Shown here: positions 23,089 to 31,908 of the stretch, piece after piece | How positions within the stretch are numbered: position 1 is the stretch's first letter | Layout of the letters: each line of letters starts with the position of its first letter | Assembly (NCBI GenBank): GCA_947498325.1 | Contig: CANMKE010000010.1 | Span: 62,001-126,000, forward strand | From: an uncultured Persicobacter sp. | GTDB lineage: Bacteria; Bacteroidota; Bacteroidia; Cytophagales; Cyclobacteriaceae | Length of the DNA: 64,000 nt | Reading direction: 5' to 3' | The notes under the pieces: generated by a model | What the model was told of the DNA's origin: nothing | Database searches by the model: none | The model's input: only the letters and a program-made list of their open reading frames with translations | Translations under genes and position numbers: made by a program

Positions 23089-23158
23089 CACAAAAACGGC
23101 TTATCCAGCATAATGAGCGTTCAGCCTAAAAAGCGCCTATTTCGGCATCTATTTCAAG

Positions 23159-23269
23159 TGTTTAAACAGTTCTTTAAACACTTTTAAACACCATTTAAAG
23201 GCTCACAGCGCCACTTTTAAGCATATAAAGGAGCGCAATGGTACATTACCCTTTAAAGGTGTTTAAAAC
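23159..23269. repeat. Cluster of TTTAAAC/TTTAAAG words
   Basis: GTTTAAAC, TTTAAACA, TTTTAAACA, TTTAAAGG and GTTTAAAA recur about every 10-20 bp. It is AT-rich and possibly bent, and could be a protein-binding array at the prophage end. Confidence 0.45.
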
Positions 23270-23279
23270 TGATAGCTCA

Positions 23280-23301
23280 ATGGTAGTAAAATGGTAGTAA
23301 A
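23280..23301 (+). repeat. 11-bp tandem repeat (two copies)
   Basis: ATGGTAGTAAA is repeated twice head to tail between the TTTAAA cluster and the terminal terminator. Confidence 0.6.
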
Positions 23302-23340
23302 TGCACTTTTAGTTTTTCTTTGCTATTCGCCCTAAAACAC

Positions 23341-23378
23341 AAAAAAACGGCTCTCCCAATATCAGGAAGGCCGTTTTT
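23341..23378. terminator. Terminator hairpin just inside the prophage end
   Basis: An A run plus CGGC (with CC) pairs with GGCCG and a T run; the arms are separated by CAATATC. It can act both ways and would isolate prophage and host transcription. Confidence 0.65.
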
Positions 23379-23401
23379 GGCTCATTTTTAAAAAAGCCCT
23401 T

Positions 23402-23431
23402 TTATGTACATTTCTTTTTACCCCTTATACA
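23402..23431 (-). repeat. Prophage terminus (attL-equivalent)
   Basis: Read on the - strand from 23431 the sequence starts TGTATAAGGGGTAAAAAG and continues to an ATGTACAT palindrome. TG at the 5' end is the Mu-family rule. The host GH3 frame is intact up to the codon at 23434-23432. The predicted 5-bp target duplicate on the host side is AGGAA (+ strand, 23432-23436). Confidence 0.65.
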
Positions 23432-24298
23432 AGGAACCCCGTTGAGATCGTTGAAGGCCGTCATGATGGTCGCCACACCGGCATCAACGGCAGCTTTGAA
23501 AGGTGGCAGATAAGTGTCCCGCAAAGCACGTTCAGGAACTTCCGTCGTATTATAATCTCGACCGGCCTGCACTGCACCATAGGCCGCAAAATGTTTCACA
23601 CAGGCAGCCACTGTTCCAACGTCAGAAAGCTCGTCTCCCTGAAATCCTTCCACTTGCGCTTTGGCAATCTTGGCACCAAGATAAGGGTCTTCTCCTGCAC
23701 CTTCAACCACTCTACCCCAGCGTGGGTCGCGGGCAATGTCCACCATTGGCGCGTAGGTCCAGTTCAGTCCATCGGCGGCAGCCTCTTTGGCGGTGATGCG
23801 TGCGGCACTTTTCACCGCCTCCAAATCCCATGAAGTGGACATGGCCAAAGGGGTCGGGAAAGTTGTTTTATAGCCATGAATTGCATCGAAACCAAACATC
23901 ATCGGAATTCCCAGGCGGGAATGTTCCACCACTGCTTTTTGTAAGCGATAGATAAAATCATAAGTCTGGGCATTTAGAAAGGCCCCGATTTTCCCATCTC
24001 GTGCATCCTGCACATAATCAATTCCTGAAACAGGACCAGTAACGTTCCAATAACTCGCCACCAGAACAGTCTGACCGATTTTTTCCTCCAAGGTCATTTT
24101 GCCCATCAGGTCATCGACGAATTTCTTCATGTCCTGATCATTTCCCCATGCGTTGAGGTTTTTGTTATGTGCGGTCTGTTCCGCCAAAGTTTGCGAAACA
24201 ACAATGTTTTTAGCAGGGTGCTGTATCTGCGCAAATGCCACTTGCCCAAGCATACATGCCCCTAATGCGAAAGGGAGTATTTTTTTCTTCATCGTCAA
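23402..24298 (-). pseudogene. bglX: GH3 beta-glucosidase (BglX-like), truncated by the prophage
   Basis: The remaining 298 codons encode a signal peptide (CMLGQVAFAQ) and the first part of a GH3 domain (KMTLEEKIGQ, GFDAIHGYKTTFPTPLAMS, APMVDIARDPRWGRVVEGAG, KHFAAYGA). BglX proteins are ~750 aa. The frame stays intact to NDLNGVP, then runs 9 codons into phage sequence (CIRGKKKCT) and stops. The GH3 nucleophile Asp and the C-terminal domain would lie beyond the break, so this fragment cannot be active. The 3' part is expected at the far prophage end. Intact, it would release glucose from beta-linked oligosaccharides of the neighbouring locus. Start 24298 or the ATG at 24292. Confidence 0.88.
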
Positions 24299-24602
24299 AG
24301 TAAGTTAATCAACTGTTGCACTGCTGGCAACACCTAAAAAAGATCCAAAACCTCAAATTGTTTGAGTTTGAATATTCCTTAAACTACCCATCAATAATTA
24401 TAGAAAAAAATGGACTGTTGAGAATGAAAAGTTCATTCCTGCTTTTCGATAGTAATGGTGCCTTTAAAAAAATTCGGCAAAAAATAATATCGTTAATTGC
24501 CCCCAAAGATTAGCATATGCGACATTGGCCCATAAAAAAGCCCTGCCGTATTTTTTGGCAGGGCGCTTACTTCATTTAAACTATATTTATCGTATTGCTT
24601 CG
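24299..24602. other. Intergenic: GH3 leader and 54-bp terminator repeat
   Basis: It holds the upstream region of the GH3 gene, with an inverted repeat CAAATTG...TTTGAG near 24350, and the 54-bp repeat at 24511-24564. No gene is supported. Confidence 0.6.
24511..24564 (-). repeat. 54-bp direct repeat, copy 1 (contains terminator)
   Basis: Identical over 54 bp to 60057-60110, same orientation. On the - strand it contains the hairpin GCCCTGCC / GGCAGGGC with a 9-nt loop and a T6 run, ending transcription of the lipoprotein gene. The ~20 bp beyond the T run (GCATATGCGACATTGGCC on the + strand) are identical too, although a terminator does not need them. Confidence 0.85.
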
Positions 24603-25604
24603 TTATTCATTCACTTTGAAAGTGTATTTCAATGTTTCCACATTAAAGGTAAAATGAACGCCTTTATCCGCAGAACCTGGGAAATCACGAGCCAGCGCAT
24701 CACTACCCACCTTCATCACACCATCCTCTTCAAATTCCTCCGCAGTGGTACAGTCATTCACTGTCTCATCTCCTGCCTCATTTTTCACAAAAGCCTTCAC
24801 TCTAAGGTCACCAGCCGTCTGCGATCTGTCCTGCTCCGCACCTTTCTCAACACCCCAATCCAAGCTCACCGTACCATCTTGGTCTCCCCAGCGTCCGTCA
24901 CCATTATACACCAGCATAAATTGGTAGTTATCATCACGAGGCGTATTCTTGTCGGTATCATCACCATTCCATGGGTTATAAGTCCAGATATCTGCTTCCC
25001 AAAGTGCAGGATTATCTTCATTTTGAGTCAATGCCACACCTTTACTCCAAGGCTCCTCAGGCTTTTCTCCTTTTTTGGTATTCACCACACCAATCAACCA
25101 AATCTTTTTCACATCTCCTGCCACATTCGTATAATCCCAGTCGAAGTCAAAGCAGAAATTCTGATCCTCAATCGCAATGTCATAAGTTGCCTTATCAATA
25201 TGCGCATTCACCACAGCTACTTTCGCTTCTCCAGCATCCGTTACCTTGATGCTTGTGTTCTCTCCACAATCTTCTGATTTAAGCATCAGTTCACCTTTCA
25301 ACTCCTCTTCTTTCCCATCGGCTGCAGCCCAAGTATTCCCCTGCATGTCTTTAAAGAAGAAAGTGGCATCCTCATCACCGAGTACCACACGTTTATCAAA
25401 TTCACTCAGGTCATTGCCTGGGTTCATCGGAACTTCTTTGCCATTGAATGAAAGCATCAATTCTTCTGGCGAGGCCACCTCACACTCTGGTTCTGGATCC
25501 GGCTTGTCATCAATAGGATCCGTGGTTTCGCTACATGCAGCAAAAGTTAAAGCGGCAGTTAAAATGGCTAAATACTGCCAAAGTTTCAAGTTAAAAACGT
25601 TCAT
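24603..25604 (-). CDS. Outer-membrane lipoprotein, SusE/SusF-like glycan-binding candidate
   Basis: This 333-aa protein has a signal peptide with lipobox (LTFAAC, Cys24) followed by an acidic linker (SETTDPIDDKPDPEPE), as in surface-exposed Bacteroidota lipoproteins. The rest is beta-rich with aromatic patches (FDFDWDYTN, then EADIWTYNPWNGDDTD and DGRWGDQDGT) reminiscent of SusE/F-type starch-binding modules that sit beside SusCD. It should hold glycan at the cell surface. It is far from susCD here, separated by 25 kb, but ahead of the regulator gene. Specificity is unknown. Confidence 0.6.
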   Translation of the reverse strand: MNVFNLKLWQYLAILTAALTFAACSETTDPIDDKPDPEPECEVASPEELMLSFNGKEVPMNPGNDLSEFDKRVVLGDEDATFFFKDMQGNTWAAADGKEEELKGELMLKSEDCGENTSIKVTDAGEAKVAVVNAHIDKATYDIAIEDQNFCFDFDWDYTNVAGDVKKIWLIGVVNTKKGEKPEEPWSKGVALTQNEDNPALWEADIWTYNPWNGDDTDKNTPRDDNYQFMLVYNGDGRWGDQDGTVSLDWGVEKGAEQDRSQTAGDLRVKAFVKNEAGDETVNDCTTAEEFEEDGVMKVGSDALARDFPGSADKGVHFTFNVETLKYTFKVNE

Positions 25605-26564
25605 AGTAGTTGAATTAAAAAAATAGGTTTTGATAATTTTTTAGTCTTCGTTATTGATTATTACAATCGCAAATTGAGCTAAAAAATTACCTTAGCGGTG
25701 GACTATGAGTTTGAATAGGGGCACGTGATTAATTGTCCAACAAGTGCTAATATCCTTCCAACCAACAGCTTAAAATGCAAAAAATGAAAGTTGATAATCG
25801 GTTAACGAGCAGCAATACTGGACATCACTCCCCATATCTCAAGGATTGTTAATCGTTTGAATGGCCATGGGTCAGAAGTAGCTTAATGATTGATCTGCTG
25901 CTTTGGCAAAGCATCTAAATTGATGGAATTATAATGGAGTCGCACAAAAAAACGTCCTCCTATCGGCGAAATCAGATCACTGGAATGGTGTGTGATTTAT
26001 TATTCAATATCTCTTGCCATACGCTTCAAGGAAGTCCACCTCTTTACTGCTTCAACCCTCAACTTTTAACTGCTATTTTTATCCACAGATTAATCCCTTC
26101 CAAATAGGGCATAGCCACTGCATAAAAGAAATTAATGGGCAACCTATTTGTAGGGCTTAACACCAATGTTTTATCCGAATTGTCGTCACAAACAGAAAGG
26201 CGCTTATGGGCATTGATATTCCTGATCAAAAGAAAACACTGATCCCATTTGGTGTGTTGGCTGGGATTTGATGCCTGGAAGTCAGGTCGACGATCAAAGT
26301 TAATAAGGCCCTTTCAGCTATCAGAAGTTCAAAAAAAAGCAGGAGCACTTTGTTTGATATGGAACTCACCCGATACCTAACAAAATACTCCTGCCAATTA
26401 TTATGATTGCAAAAAGCAATTATCGCTTGAAAAACCCACAACCAACTTATTGTCTTGAGGTTCTTTCAAAATAGGCGATCAAAAAGCCTATCGTGCCCCA
26501 TTTTGAAATAACAGGGGCACTATGATAACCTTACTTACGATCCTTTTTGGTATTTTAAGATCAC
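25605..26564. other. 960-bp intergenic region without supported gene
   Basis: No open frame with recognisable content. It contains the lipoprotein leader, an inverted pair GCAGGAG / CTCCTGC at ~26340-26396 and the regulator terminator at 26471-26520. It could hold a small RNA or a decayed gene, but I see no specific sign. Confidence 0.5.
26471..26520 (-). terminator. Tandem hairpins after the hybrid regulator gene
   Basis: Read on the - strand, GTGCCCC/GGGGCAC (26514-26520 with 26493-26499) is followed by ATAGGC/GCCTAT (26486-26491 with 26471-26476) and T-rich sequence, 45 bp after the regulator stop. Confidence 0.5.
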
Positions 26565-29500
26565 CTATGCATTCGCCGATTGCTGAATATATGCCTTCGG
26601 GCTCATGCCAAACTCCTTCTTAAAGCACCTTGTGAAATATTTAGGGTCGTTGAAACCTACGGCAAAAGCCGCCTGGGAGACCGTCATTTGCTCAAATATG
26701 AGCAGTTTTGCCCCTTGTTTCATCCGGCAGCTCCGGATAAATTCATTCATTGACATGTCGAGCAAGGATTTCATTTTATTGTAAAGCCAGGTTCGGCTTA
26801 CTCCAAGCTGATGACAAAAATGATCAATATCCAAATCTGGATTTTCTATCTCTTCTTCAATAATCGCCTTCACATTTGCTAAAAACTCCTGATCCTGAGG
26901 GCTTAACCCATCACCAACTTCCTGAATACCCACCCAAACATCGCTTTTGAACTGTTCAATCAATTTTACCCGTTTGGAAAGGATGTTCCCCACTTTCAGG
27001 AAGAGCTCATCAATTTTAAATGGCTTGATCAAATAATCTGAAGCACCCGCTTTAAGGCCGGTAATTTTATCTTCGTCTGCATCTTTAGCCGTAATCAGAA
27101 TAATCGGAATGTGGGACGTATTGATGTCCTCTCTAAGTTTTTTACAAAGTTCAATTCCTCCCATTTTGGGCATCATGATATCTGAAAGTACCAGTTGCGG
27201 ATGCTCCTTTTGAATGATCGACAAGGCCTCAAGTCCATTTTCAGCATATAGCGTATGATATTCCTCCTGCAGCTGTGACACCAAAAAATGGCGTAAATCA
27301 GGGTTGTCTTCCACAACAAGTATTTTAGTTTTTAGCATCAGGTCTGCACGTTCTGATTTTGAAGGCTTTAATTTCGCCTCATAAGGTGGTCGCTGTACTT
27401 TTTTAGATTCCTTTTGAGGAGCCTTTTCAAGTTTCAATGGAATATAAACGGTAAAGGTAGTTCCGTGCTCATCGGGATGATCCTGAATAAGTTTACTCTC
27501 CACATTTATGTTGCCGTCCAATAAATCTACCAGTTCTTTCACCAATGCCAGGCCAATACCGAATCCTGGTGTGTTCCCATGCCCCGACATACGATAGAAC
27601 CGATCAAAAACACGCTCAAGCTCTTGATCTTCAATACCAAAACCACTGTCGGAAATTTTAAATTCTATTCCTTGATCCCATACTTTAGCCTCAAAAATAA
27701 CCTCTCCACCCTGTGGTGTATATTTGATCGCATTATTGAGTAAATTATAAATAATTTTATTCAACACATTGACATCGCATTCGCAGGATAAACCCTGTAC
27801 GTGGTTTCTTCCGATCAGCTGAATATTTTTTTGGAGGGCCAGGTGACTGAAAGAATGACGGATATTTTCAAAATGATCCCCGGGATTCAGCTGTTGCAAG
27901 TTAAGTTTCATCACGCCACCATCAATTCTTGAGAGCTCCATAATTTGCTCTACCAAAGACAACAACATTTGTGCGTTTCGTTCAATGATTCCCAAATGCT
28001 GCATTTCCATCATGGTCAGGTTCTTGGATTTTTTCACCTCTTCCAGTGGCCCGACAATCAAAGAAATTGGCGTCCTGAATTCATGGGAAACATTGGTAAA
28101 AAAGTCCGATTTTACCTGATCTACCTGTAGCAATTGTTCAGACTGAATTCGTATTTTTTCATAAGCGCGCGCATTGCTCAGTGCAATAGAAACATAAGAG
28201 GCGATGTTTTCCATCATTTGTAGATGGGTATTTGTATAAGCACCATTTTTGTTGCTTATGGCCACCAATACCCCTCGAATTTTCCCTTTCACACCCTTTA
28301 TAGGTACATATATGCCTGATTTAGGGCCATCGTCCAATTTATATTTTCCCGATGGATTTTTGAGCAGCTCGTTCGCTGTTGCCTGCAAATCATTACTCAG
28401 CAAGTTTTTTTCATGCGCCAAAACCCAGGCGGAAAGTCGCGCATTTTCCTCCGGATCAATTTCGTCTCTTGAAAAATCCTGCTCTTGGGTTTTTATCCCC
28501 CAGAGGTCTAATCTACCTGTTTTTTTGTTACGTTCCCCCAGCATGAGTTCATCAACGGGCATCAGTTTACTGATCGCAGCAAAGATATTTTTGAAAATAT
28601 GTGAAAACTCCACATCAGCCGTTATGGCACGCCCCATTTGCCCCAGAAGTTCCACATTTTTCTTTTGTAGCTCAAGTTCATTGGATTGCTCTTGCAGCAC
28701 CCGATTTTGTTCCATCACCATACTTTGCTGGGCCTGCAATTCTTCATTAACCTCTTTAAGGTCTTTTGTTTTGCTTGCCACAGTCGCGGTCAGAAATTGC
28801 TTACGCTGCTTTAGGTTTCGGATATAGATTAATATTCCTCCGAATACCACTAAAAATAATATGCCAATACTGAGGCTACGGAACCAAAAAGTCTCATACC
28901 ACGGCGGCAAAATGGCTATCGGGAGTCGACGCACTTTAGGCGACCAAACCCCATCTGAATTGGAGGCCTGAGCCTCGAGCAAATAGCTCCCCGGAGCCAA
29001 AGAGGAATAATCAATATGATTGATCCCATTTCGCAATAAATTCCACTTTTCTTCATACCCCTTCAATCTGTAACGATACTGAATTTTTGAAGGAAAATTG
29101 TAACTCAGGGTACTCAAATAAAGCTTAAAATTATTTTGCTGATTGGGCAATTGTAACTCCGCTGTTTTATCAATACATCGCTCAATAATTTGATGGCTGC
29201 CGACCTTTTGCTTTGGGAGCAAATGCTGTTGCCCAACCACGAGATCAGTGAAATGTACTTCGGGCTCGGTGATATCCACCTGAATGGCCTTGGGATCGAA
29301 ACGGGTAACCCCCTTAAAGCCGCCAAAATACATCATTCCATCCTCATCTTTATAAAAGGCACATTCATTAAACTCATTGGCGGTTAGCCCATCGCTTTCG
29401 GTAAAATTACTGAATTTTTTCCCCTTGATATCAAACCTGCTGATCCCATTATTTGTGCTCATCCATAAATTACCGAACTGATCTTCGAGTATCCCATGGA

Positions 29501-31439
29501 CAATATTGGAAGGTAGGCCATCTTTATAAAAATAGGTATTGACCACCTCGTAATTGGTATTCAATTCGGTAATTCCAAAGCGAGTACCCAGCCAGGTGGT
29601 TCCCATAAAATCCTGGTGAATAGATCGGATTTCATTATGCGAAATACCGCTATTTTCTTTGGTAACCTGTTTTATTGAATGATTATTTGGCCGATAAATA
29701 AATAAACCGTCGTTGGTAGTCCCCACAAGGATCTGTCCTAAATGGTCCTCAACAACTGTTAGGACACCCCCAAAATGTAAATCTATATCGCTAAATTCAT
29801 CCTCCAGATTTTGGAAAATTTTGCTTCCTTTTTTCTGATAAATCAATCCACCACTGATCGGTGCAAAATATACCGTTCCATCTTTCGCTACGCAAATGTC
29901 CCTTAGTGACCAGGCAGGAAAACACTCAGGGTCATTCGGGTCGTGATGATCATAGTGCGTGAATTTTCTCGATTTAAGGTCGAGGGTGCTGATTTTTCCT
30001 CTAAAATAGCCGACCCAAATTTTATCCTCGTCAGGAGTCAGCACCCCCACAATATTGGACGCAAAGCGGCTTCCTTCCTGCTTGAGGTCAATCACCTTAT
30101 CAATCTTAAAATCCTCCTTAAACTGATAGAGGCGGTGTTTGGTACCCACTAAAATTTTATCGTCATGCTTATAAATACTGTACACCTCCGAATCCGTTTT
30201 GCCTTTGTATTCAAAATAATTTTCGTTGAATGCCTCAAAAGGCGGCAGGTGCACATTGTTTTTTATTACCCCGCCCTTGGTTGTTCCAATCCATAAAATC
30301 CCCGAGGAATCGAAAAACATCGACTGAATATAGTTGGTCGTATAGCCATGGTGCTTGGAGTCTTTTTGATTATACTCGGTAAATTTTCCCGATTCCGAAT
30401 CAATATGAATTAAGCCCGTTTGAAGGGAAGTACTCGAAGCCCAGATATCTCCCTGCCCATCCTGTAAAACTTTCGTGGCCGTAGGCACACTATAACCTTT
30501 CATATGGTTTTTTATCAAATTACCCCGATAATCTAACTGGTAAAGGCCATCGTCCATCGCCAGCCAAACATCACTGTTATGGGCAATCAAAATATCATAA
30601 ACGTTCAAATCCCGATCCGTCAATGCCAAATGGTCGCGGGCCAAAATACGTTTATTCTCAATCACCTCCATTTTTGACGATAACTGAAACCTGAATAAAC
30701 CGCTTTCTTTGGAGCCAATCCAATAAGTATTGAACTGATCTTTTTTGATAATGCGAATATGGGCTCCTAAAAACTCATCACGATACTGATAAATTTTATT
30801 AGTGTTCAAATCTATAATATTCAATCCCTGATCTGTTCCAATATGCAAGTGGTTCAGTGATTGATCATAAAACAAGGTACTGATGTAATTGGAGGTCAGG
30901 CCTCCCGTGCTGGCCTCCCCTTTCATATACTGAGTAGCCTGAAAATCTGCATCTACCCGATTTAAACCATAGCGGGTGGCCAGCCAAACACTGCCATCGC
31001 CTGTTTCACAAGTAGCATATTCATTTTCTACCACACGATTGGTCGGCCCCATATCATTGGAAAGACCGCCTGGGGTATCGGGACTTGCTACTAAATTTTT
31101 AAAGAAAGAGACGTCCGGGTCATACACACTTACCCCCCCGCCATCGAAGCGAACCCACAAACGATTTTTTGAATCTACATATATTGAATTAATCCAGGAA
31201 TCATGCAAAGATTGACGATCCCCTTTTACGGGTCGAAAAATTTTAAACTGATACCCGTCATAGCGCACGAGACCATCCTGAGTGCCAAACCACATATAGC
31301 CGGAATGGTCCTGTACAATGGCATTAACGGTAGAGTGCGAAAGGCCATCTTCACGGGAGATCGTTTCAAATTTGGTGCGATCTGCTTTGGCCTGATAAGC
31401 ACCAAAAATCCATAAAAAAATAAGGTAGTAGTACTTCAT
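26565..31439 (-). CDS. Hybrid two-component system regulator with GAF domain (HTCS)
   Basis: At 1624 aa, a signal peptide is followed by a periplasmic beta-propeller sensor (repeats like GYMWFGTQDGLVRYDG, ~20-760), a Y_Y_Y-type domain (~775-845), a membrane span (~850-875), a coiled coil and a GAF domain (~920-1080). Then come a histidine kinase with H-box VSHEFRTP (~1116), HATPase, a receiver (Asp in LVLSDIMMPKMGG, ~1418) and an AraC-type HTH (~1530-1620). HTCS proteins sense an imported oligosaccharide and activate their locus in one polypeptide. The GAF domain is an addition to the usual plan. It probably controls the surrounding glycan genes. Confidence 0.92.
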   Translation of the reverse strand: MKYYYLIFLWIFGAYQAKADRTKFETISREDGLSHSTVNAIVQDHSGYMWFGTQDGLVRYDGYQFKIFRPVKGDRQSLHDSWINSIYVDSKNRLWVRFDGGGVSVYDPDVSFFKNLVASPDTPGGLSNDMGPTNRVVENEYATCETGDGSVWLATRYGLNRVDADFQATQYMKGEASTGGLTSNYISTLFYDQSLNHLHIGTDQGLNIIDLNTNKIYQYRDEFLGAHIRIIKKDQFNTYWIGSKESGLFRFQLSSKMEVIENKRILARDHLALTDRDLNVYDILIAHNSDVWLAMDDGLYQLDYRGNLIKNHMKGYSVPTATKVLQDGQGDIWASSTSLQTGLIHIDSESGKFTEYNQKDSKHHGYTTNYIQSMFFDSSGILWIGTTKGGVIKNNVHLPPFEAFNENYFEYKGKTDSEVYSIYKHDDKILVGTKHRLYQFKEDFKIDKVIDLKQEGSRFASNIVGVLTPDEDKIWVGYFRGKISTLDLKSRKFTHYDHHDPNDPECFPAWSLRDICVAKDGTVYFAPISGGLIYQKKGSKIFQNLEDEFSDIDLHFGGVLTVVEDHLGQILVGTTNDGLFIYRPNNHSIKQVTKENSGISHNEIRSIHQDFMGTTWLGTRFGITELNTNYEVVNTYFYKDGLPSNIVHGILEDQFGNLWMSTNNGISRFDIKGKKFSNFTESDGLTANEFNECAFYKDEDGMMYFGGFKGVTRFDPKAIQVDITEPEVHFTDLVVGQQHLLPKQKVGSHQIIERCIDKTAELQLPNQQNNFKLYLSTLSYNFPSKIQYRYRLKGYEEKWNLLRNGINHIDYSSLAPGSYLLEAQASNSDGVWSPKVRRLPIAILPPWYETFWFRSLSIGILFLVVFGGILIYIRNLKQRKQFLTATVASKTKDLKEVNEELQAQQSMVMEQNRVLQEQSNELELQKKNVELLGQMGRAITADVEFSHIFKNIFAAISKLMPVDELMLGERNKKTGRLDLWGIKTQEQDFSRDEIDPEENARLSAWVLAHEKNLLSNDLQATANELLKNPSGKYKLDDGPKSGIYVPIKGVKGKIRGVLVAISNKNGAYTNTHLQMMENIASYVSIALSNARAYEKIRIQSEQLLQVDQVKSDFFTNVSHEFRTPISLIVGPLEEVKKSKNLTMMEMQHLGIIERNAQMLLSLVEQIMELSRIDGGVMKLNLQQLNPGDHFENIRHSFSHLALQKNIQLIGRNHVQGLSCECDVNVLNKIIYNLLNNAIKYTPQGGEVIFEAKVWDQGIEFKISDSGFGIEDQELERVFDRFYRMSGHGNTPGFGIGLALVKELVDLLDGNINVESKLIQDHPDEHGTTFTVYIPLKLEKAPQKESKKVQRPPYEAKLKPSKSERADLMLKTKILVVEDNPDLRHFLVSQLQEEYHTLYAENGLEALSIIQKEHPQLVLSDIMMPKMGGIELCKKLREDINTSHIPIILITAKDADEDKITGLKAGASDYLIKPFKIDELFLKVGNILSKRVKLIEQFKSDVWVGIQEVGDGLSPQDQEFLANVKAIIEEEIENPDLDIDHFCHQLGVSRTWLYNKMKSLLDMSMNEFIRSCRMKQGAKLLIFEQMTVSQAAFAVGFNDPKYFTRCFKKEFGMSPKAYIQQSANA

Positions 31440-31908
31440 ATTGACAAAAAATAGTTGAATTGCCTGCTAAGGGCAATAATAACTTTACAAAAATAGGTCA
31501 TTATTCTCCACAAAATTTATAAATAAAAATCCACCTATCCCGATACTGATCAATGTTTTATCCTGATTTTTTGAATATATGACTGATTTTTCACCCCCAC
31601 GGAATAATCATCCACCTGAGTTGTTCGCATTGCTTCCCTCGAATTATTTTGCCGTTCAGTTCAAAATTGAATAGCACAGTTTTATTCGGAATATATTTCC
31701 ACTGTTTTCCCAGGGTCGTTTGCGCGATTTCCTGAATAATTATGTCACTATTCGCAGAAAAAAAAGCGCCTGACAGGCGCCTTTATTTTATTATCTATTG
31801 ATCGTCAGCACGGAGGTTATCGATTACGAAAAGCGGCTAAGATCAACAATTGAATACTCGGAATCATCCAAAATTTATACAATCCGAAAGTCATCAACAG
31901 TCGCGCAA
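31440..31908. other. 469-bp intergenic, regulator leader plus terminator
   Basis: Contains the upstream region of the regulator gene (AT-rich, no clear consensus promoter read) and the terminator of the GH116 gene at 31758-31780. No coding frame is supported. Confidence 0.5.
31758..31780 (-). terminator. Terminator after GH116 gene
   Basis: On the - strand a GCGCC/GGCGC stem (loop TGTCA) is followed by T8. It lies 128 bp after the GH116 stop and upstream of the regulator gene. Confidence 0.75.

Larger units (their letters stand above)
22948..23400. other. Prophage terminal region without genes, rich in repeats
   Basis: No supportable gene. The stretch holds three 12-bp iterons (23053-23088), a cluster of TTTAAA-type words (23159-23269), an 11-bp tandem repeat (23280-23301) and a terminator (23341-23378). 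Mu ends carry transposase-binding sites in the corresponding place, so these are candidates. Confidence 0.6.
1..23431. mobile_element. Mu-like transposable prophage (repressor/transposase end; other end outside window)
   Basis: The segment has the Mu gene repertoire: a divergent S24 repressor, a DDE transposase, a MuB-type ATPase, DUF1320 (gp36), DUF935 portal, MuF, gpG-like protein and a contractile sheath. The right boundary is set at 23431. From there, read on the - strand, the sequence starts with TG (TGTATAAGGGG), the usual dinucleotide at Mu-family ends, and this is the point where a host GH3 reading frame is broken. The left part is cut by the window start inside the tape-measure gene. 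Late genes are in two divergent blocks instead of one rightward operon as in Mu. The exact boundary is an inference, good to a few bases. Confidence 0.9.

Noticed and set aside
22929-23129. 66-aa + strand frame in the prophage terminal region
   Set aside because: It lies across the repressor terminator and the iterons; the composition follows the repeats; no start signal.
24525-25277. 250-aa + strand frame opposite the lipoprotein gene
   Set aside because: It is the shadow of a gene with signal peptide, lipobox and terminator on the - strand; the His/Ile-rich composition is typical of antisense frames.
26226-26441. 71-aa - strand frame in the 26-kb gap, considered as a transposase remnant
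   Set aside because: No conserved transposase motif, and no flanking inverted repeats or duplication; the hydrophobic composition looks like chance translation of AT-rich DNA.
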